Assembly (NCBI GenBank): GCA_003516865.1
Contig: DPBR01000055.1
Location: 2,618 to 9,350 of the forward strand
Reading direction: 5' to 3'
Source: Oscillospiraceae bacterium
Lineage (GTDB): Bacteria; Bacillota; Clostridia; Oscillospirales; Ruminococcaceae
DNA: 6,733 bases
Shown here one piece after another: positions 5,288-6,733 of the stretch. The position numbers were made by a program, and so were the translations under genes. Numbering within the stretch: the stretch's first letter is position 1; the number at the start of each line of letters is the position of its first letter. The notes beneath the pieces were generated by a model. It did no database searches and had not been told where the DNA came from. It worked only from the letters and a program-made list of their open reading frames with translations.

Positions 5288-6586
5288 ATGTATTACACAA
5301 CGTCAATTGAAAAGGTTATCGGACGGGAAATTCTCGATTCGCGGGGAAATCCCACGGTTGAAGCGGAGGTTCATCTTGCAGACGGAACGGTCGCTTTGGG
5401 GGCTGCGCCAAGCGGCGCTTCAACGGGCAGATTCGAGGCGCTTGAGCTGCGCGACAGCGACAAAAACCGCTATAACGGAAAAGGCGCGTCAAAGGCTGCC
5501 GCGAACATCAGCGAAGCGCTTAACAAGGCGGTTTGCGGTATGGACAGCGCGGACGTTTACGCCGTTGACGAAGCGATGAAGCGCGCCGACGGCACAGCCG
5601 ACAAGTCAAATCTCGGCGCAAACGCAATTCTTGCGGTGTCAATCGCCTGCGCGAGAGCGGCGGCGTGTTCGCTCGGAGTGCCGCTGTATCGCTTCCTCGG
5701 AGGAGTTTCGGGAAATACGCTTCCCGTGCCGATGATGAATATTCTCAATGGCGGCGCACACGCGGCAAACACGGTTGACGTGCAGGAATTTATGATAATG
5801 CCCGTGGGCGCGTGCTGTTTCAAGGAAGCGCTGAGGCAGTGTTCCGAGGTGTTTCACGCACTTGCGGATATCCTGAAGTCAAAGGGGCTGGCGACGTCCG
5901 TCGGCGACGAGGGCGGTTTTGCGCCGAATTTATCGAGCGACGAGGAAGCGATTGAGGTTATCCTGAGCGCGGTCGAAAAGGCGGGCTACAAGCCGGGCGA
6001 TGATTTTATGCTCGCAATGGACGCGGCTGCAAGCGAATGGAAAGGCGAAGTAAAGGGAGAGTATGTTCTCCCGAAAGCAAAGTCGAAGTTCACCACGGAG
6101 CAGCTTATCGCGCATTGGGAAGTGCTTGTGAACAAATACCCGATAATTTCAATTGAGGACGCGCTCGACGAGGAGGATTGGGAGGGCTGGCAGGCGCTTA
6201 CAAAGCGGCTTGGGAAGCGGATTCAGCTTGTCGGCGACGACCTTTTCGTAACCAACACGGCGAGAATTTCAAAGGGAATTTCGCTTGACGCGGGAAACTC
6301 GGTTCTGATTAAGCTTAATCAGATAGGAACGGTATCCGAAACAATCGAAGCGATAAAAATGGCTCACAAAGCGCATTACACCGCGATTTCCTCGCACCGT
6401 TCGGGTGAAACCGCCGATACGACGATATCCGACCTTGCGGTTGCGCTCAACACCTGTCAGATTAAGACGGGCGCGCCGTCACGCTCGGAGCGTGTTGAGA
6501 AGTACAACCGTTTGTTGAGGATTGAGGAGGAACTTGGAAAAGCCGCCGTTTATCCGAAGCTTTCGGCGTTTAACGTGAACAGATAA
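5288..6586 (+). CDS. eno: Enolase (phosphopyruvate hydratase)
   Basis: Enolase interconverts 2-phosphoglycerate and phosphoenolpyruvate in cytoplasmic glycolysis and gluconeogenesis. The 432-residue length is normal for the family. The N-terminal domain starts with the typical IGREILDSRGNPTVE (11-25) and carries the mobile loop SGAST (42-46). The barrel keeps His158, Glu167 in QEFMIMP, the general-acid region GDEGGF with Glu208, magnesium ligands Asp245, Glu290 and Asp317, the catalytic base Lys342 in the IKLNQIGT block, His370-Arg371-Ser372 in the SSHRSGET block, and Lys393 in KTGAPSRSER. The usual HADN after NGG is HAAN here, a small change outside the core catalytic set. GGGAGG is 6 bases before the ATG. 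It has its own probable promoter and a terminator, so it can be expressed alone, and it follows the ATP-grasp gene by 63 bases without a functional link. Confidence 0.98.
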   Translation: MYYTTSIEKVIGREILDSRGNPTVEAEVHLADGTVALGAAPSGASTGRFEALELRDSDKNRYNGKGASKAAANISEALNKAVCGMDSADVYAVDEAMKRADGTADKSNLGANAILAVSIACARAAACSLGVPLYRFLGGVSGNTLPVPMMNILNGGAHAANTVDVQEFMIMPVGACCFKEALRQCSEVFHALADILKSKGLATSVGDEGGFAPNLSSDEEAIEVILSAVEKAGYKPGDDFMLAMDAAASEWKGEVKGEYVLPKAKSKFTTEQLIAHWEVLVNKYPIISIEDALDEEDWEGWQALTKRLGKRIQLVGDDLFVTNTARISKGISLDAGNSVLIKLNQIGTVSETIEAIKMAHKAHYTAISSHRSGETADTTISDLAVALNTCQIKTGAPSRSERVEKYNRLLRIEEELGKAAVYPKLSAFNVNR

Positions 6587-6593
6587 GGAAATG

Positions 6594-6620
6594 GGCTGTC
6601 GGATTTTCGGCAGCCTTTTC
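6594..6620 (+). terminator. Intrinsic terminator of eno
   Basis: An 8-bp stem GGCTGTCG/CGGCAGCC (one T-G wobble) with loop GATTTT is followed by TTTTC. It begins 7 bases after the eno stop codon. The T-run is short, so termination may be incomplete. Confidence 0.85.
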
Positions 6621-6651
6621 TCGGAAAATGTGGATTTTTTTGCAAATGCTC

Positions 6652-6680
6652 TTGACAAAACGCCGGAATTGTGGTAAAAT
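6652..6680 (+). promoter_or_regulatory. Strong promoter of the tRNA-Ser gene
   Basis: A perfect TTGACA (6652-6657), a 17-base spacer and TAAAAT (6675-6680) with an extended TG (6672-6673). The predicted start near 6687 is about 6 bases before the mature tRNA 5' end, the normal arrangement for a stable-RNA promoter. Confidence 0.88.
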
Positions 6681-6692
6681 ATATGGGTATTC

Positions 6693-6733
6693 GGAGAGGT
6701 ATCGAAGTGGTCATAACGAGGCGGTCTTGAAAA
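6693..6733 (+). tRNA. tRNA-Ser (anticodon TGA), 5' part only
   Basis: The visible 41 bases follow the tRNA order: acceptor 5' strand GGAGAGG, TA, D-stem TCG/CGA enclosing a loop with the GG pair, G26, anticodon 5' strand GCGGT, then loop CTTGAAA with anticodon TGA at 6728-6730, which reads UCA serine codons. The acceptor start GGAGAGG and the sequence around the D-arm are typical of bacterial tRNA-Ser. The variable arm, T-arm and 3' end lie beyond the right edge. Confidence 0.9.

Noticed and set aside
6621..6651. Small RNA or gene between the eno terminator and the tRNA promoter
   Set aside because: Only about 30 AT-rich bases with a T-run lie there, with no start codon and ribosome binding site pair and no stable hairpin.

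Overview
The window looks like a chromosomal segment of a Gram-positive Clostridia member, most likely Oscillospirales/Ruminococcaceae. The supporting signs are strong GGAGG-type ribosome binding sites, sigma-A promoters with 17-base spacers, a type III glutamine synthetase, a secreted protein ending in Ser-Glu-Pro-Thr repeats, and intrinsic terminators with T-runs. The taxonomic placement is inferred from gene style and not from a search. No phage, transposon or CRISPR array is visible.

Layout. (1) Positions 1-1379, minus strand: the N-terminal 459 residues of a secreted protein with a signal peptide, a WG-type repeat and the start of an SEPT-repeat linker; the gene runs off the left edge. 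(2) Positions 1380-1514: a compact divergent promoter region with a near-consensus minus-strand promoter, an extended -10 plus-strand promoter, and a set of TAT(C/G)CTA heptamers on a 10-bp lattice covering both. (3) Positions 1515-1706, plus strand: a 63-residue ribbon-helix-helix protein, the obvious candidate to bind those heptamers. (4) Positions 1707-1916: the promoter and a structured leader of the next gene, with a terminator hairpin that competes with a small hexaloop hairpin. (5) Positions 1917-4019: glnN, type III glutamine synthetase. (6) Positions 4020-4201: a second copy of the leader hairpin element in the glnN 3' UTR, an intrinsic terminator, then the promoter of the next gene. 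(7) Positions 4202-5224: a sugar-transfer-associated ATP-grasp enzyme. (8) Positions 5288-6586: enolase, followed by a terminator. (9) Positions 6652-6733: a strong promoter and the 5' half of tRNA-Ser(UGA), cut by the right edge.

The genes are mostly separate transcription units, each with its own promoter, and not one pathway operon. Glutamine synthetase assimilates ammonium and enolase is glycolytic; the ATP-grasp enzyme and the secreted protein are envelope or exterior functions of unknown substrate. The most interesting signals are regulatory: the duplicated AACGAC-hexaloop RNA element flanking glnN, which resembles the antiterminator hairpins bound by ANTAR-domain proteins, and the heptamer array between the ribbon-helix-helix gene and the secreted-protein gene.
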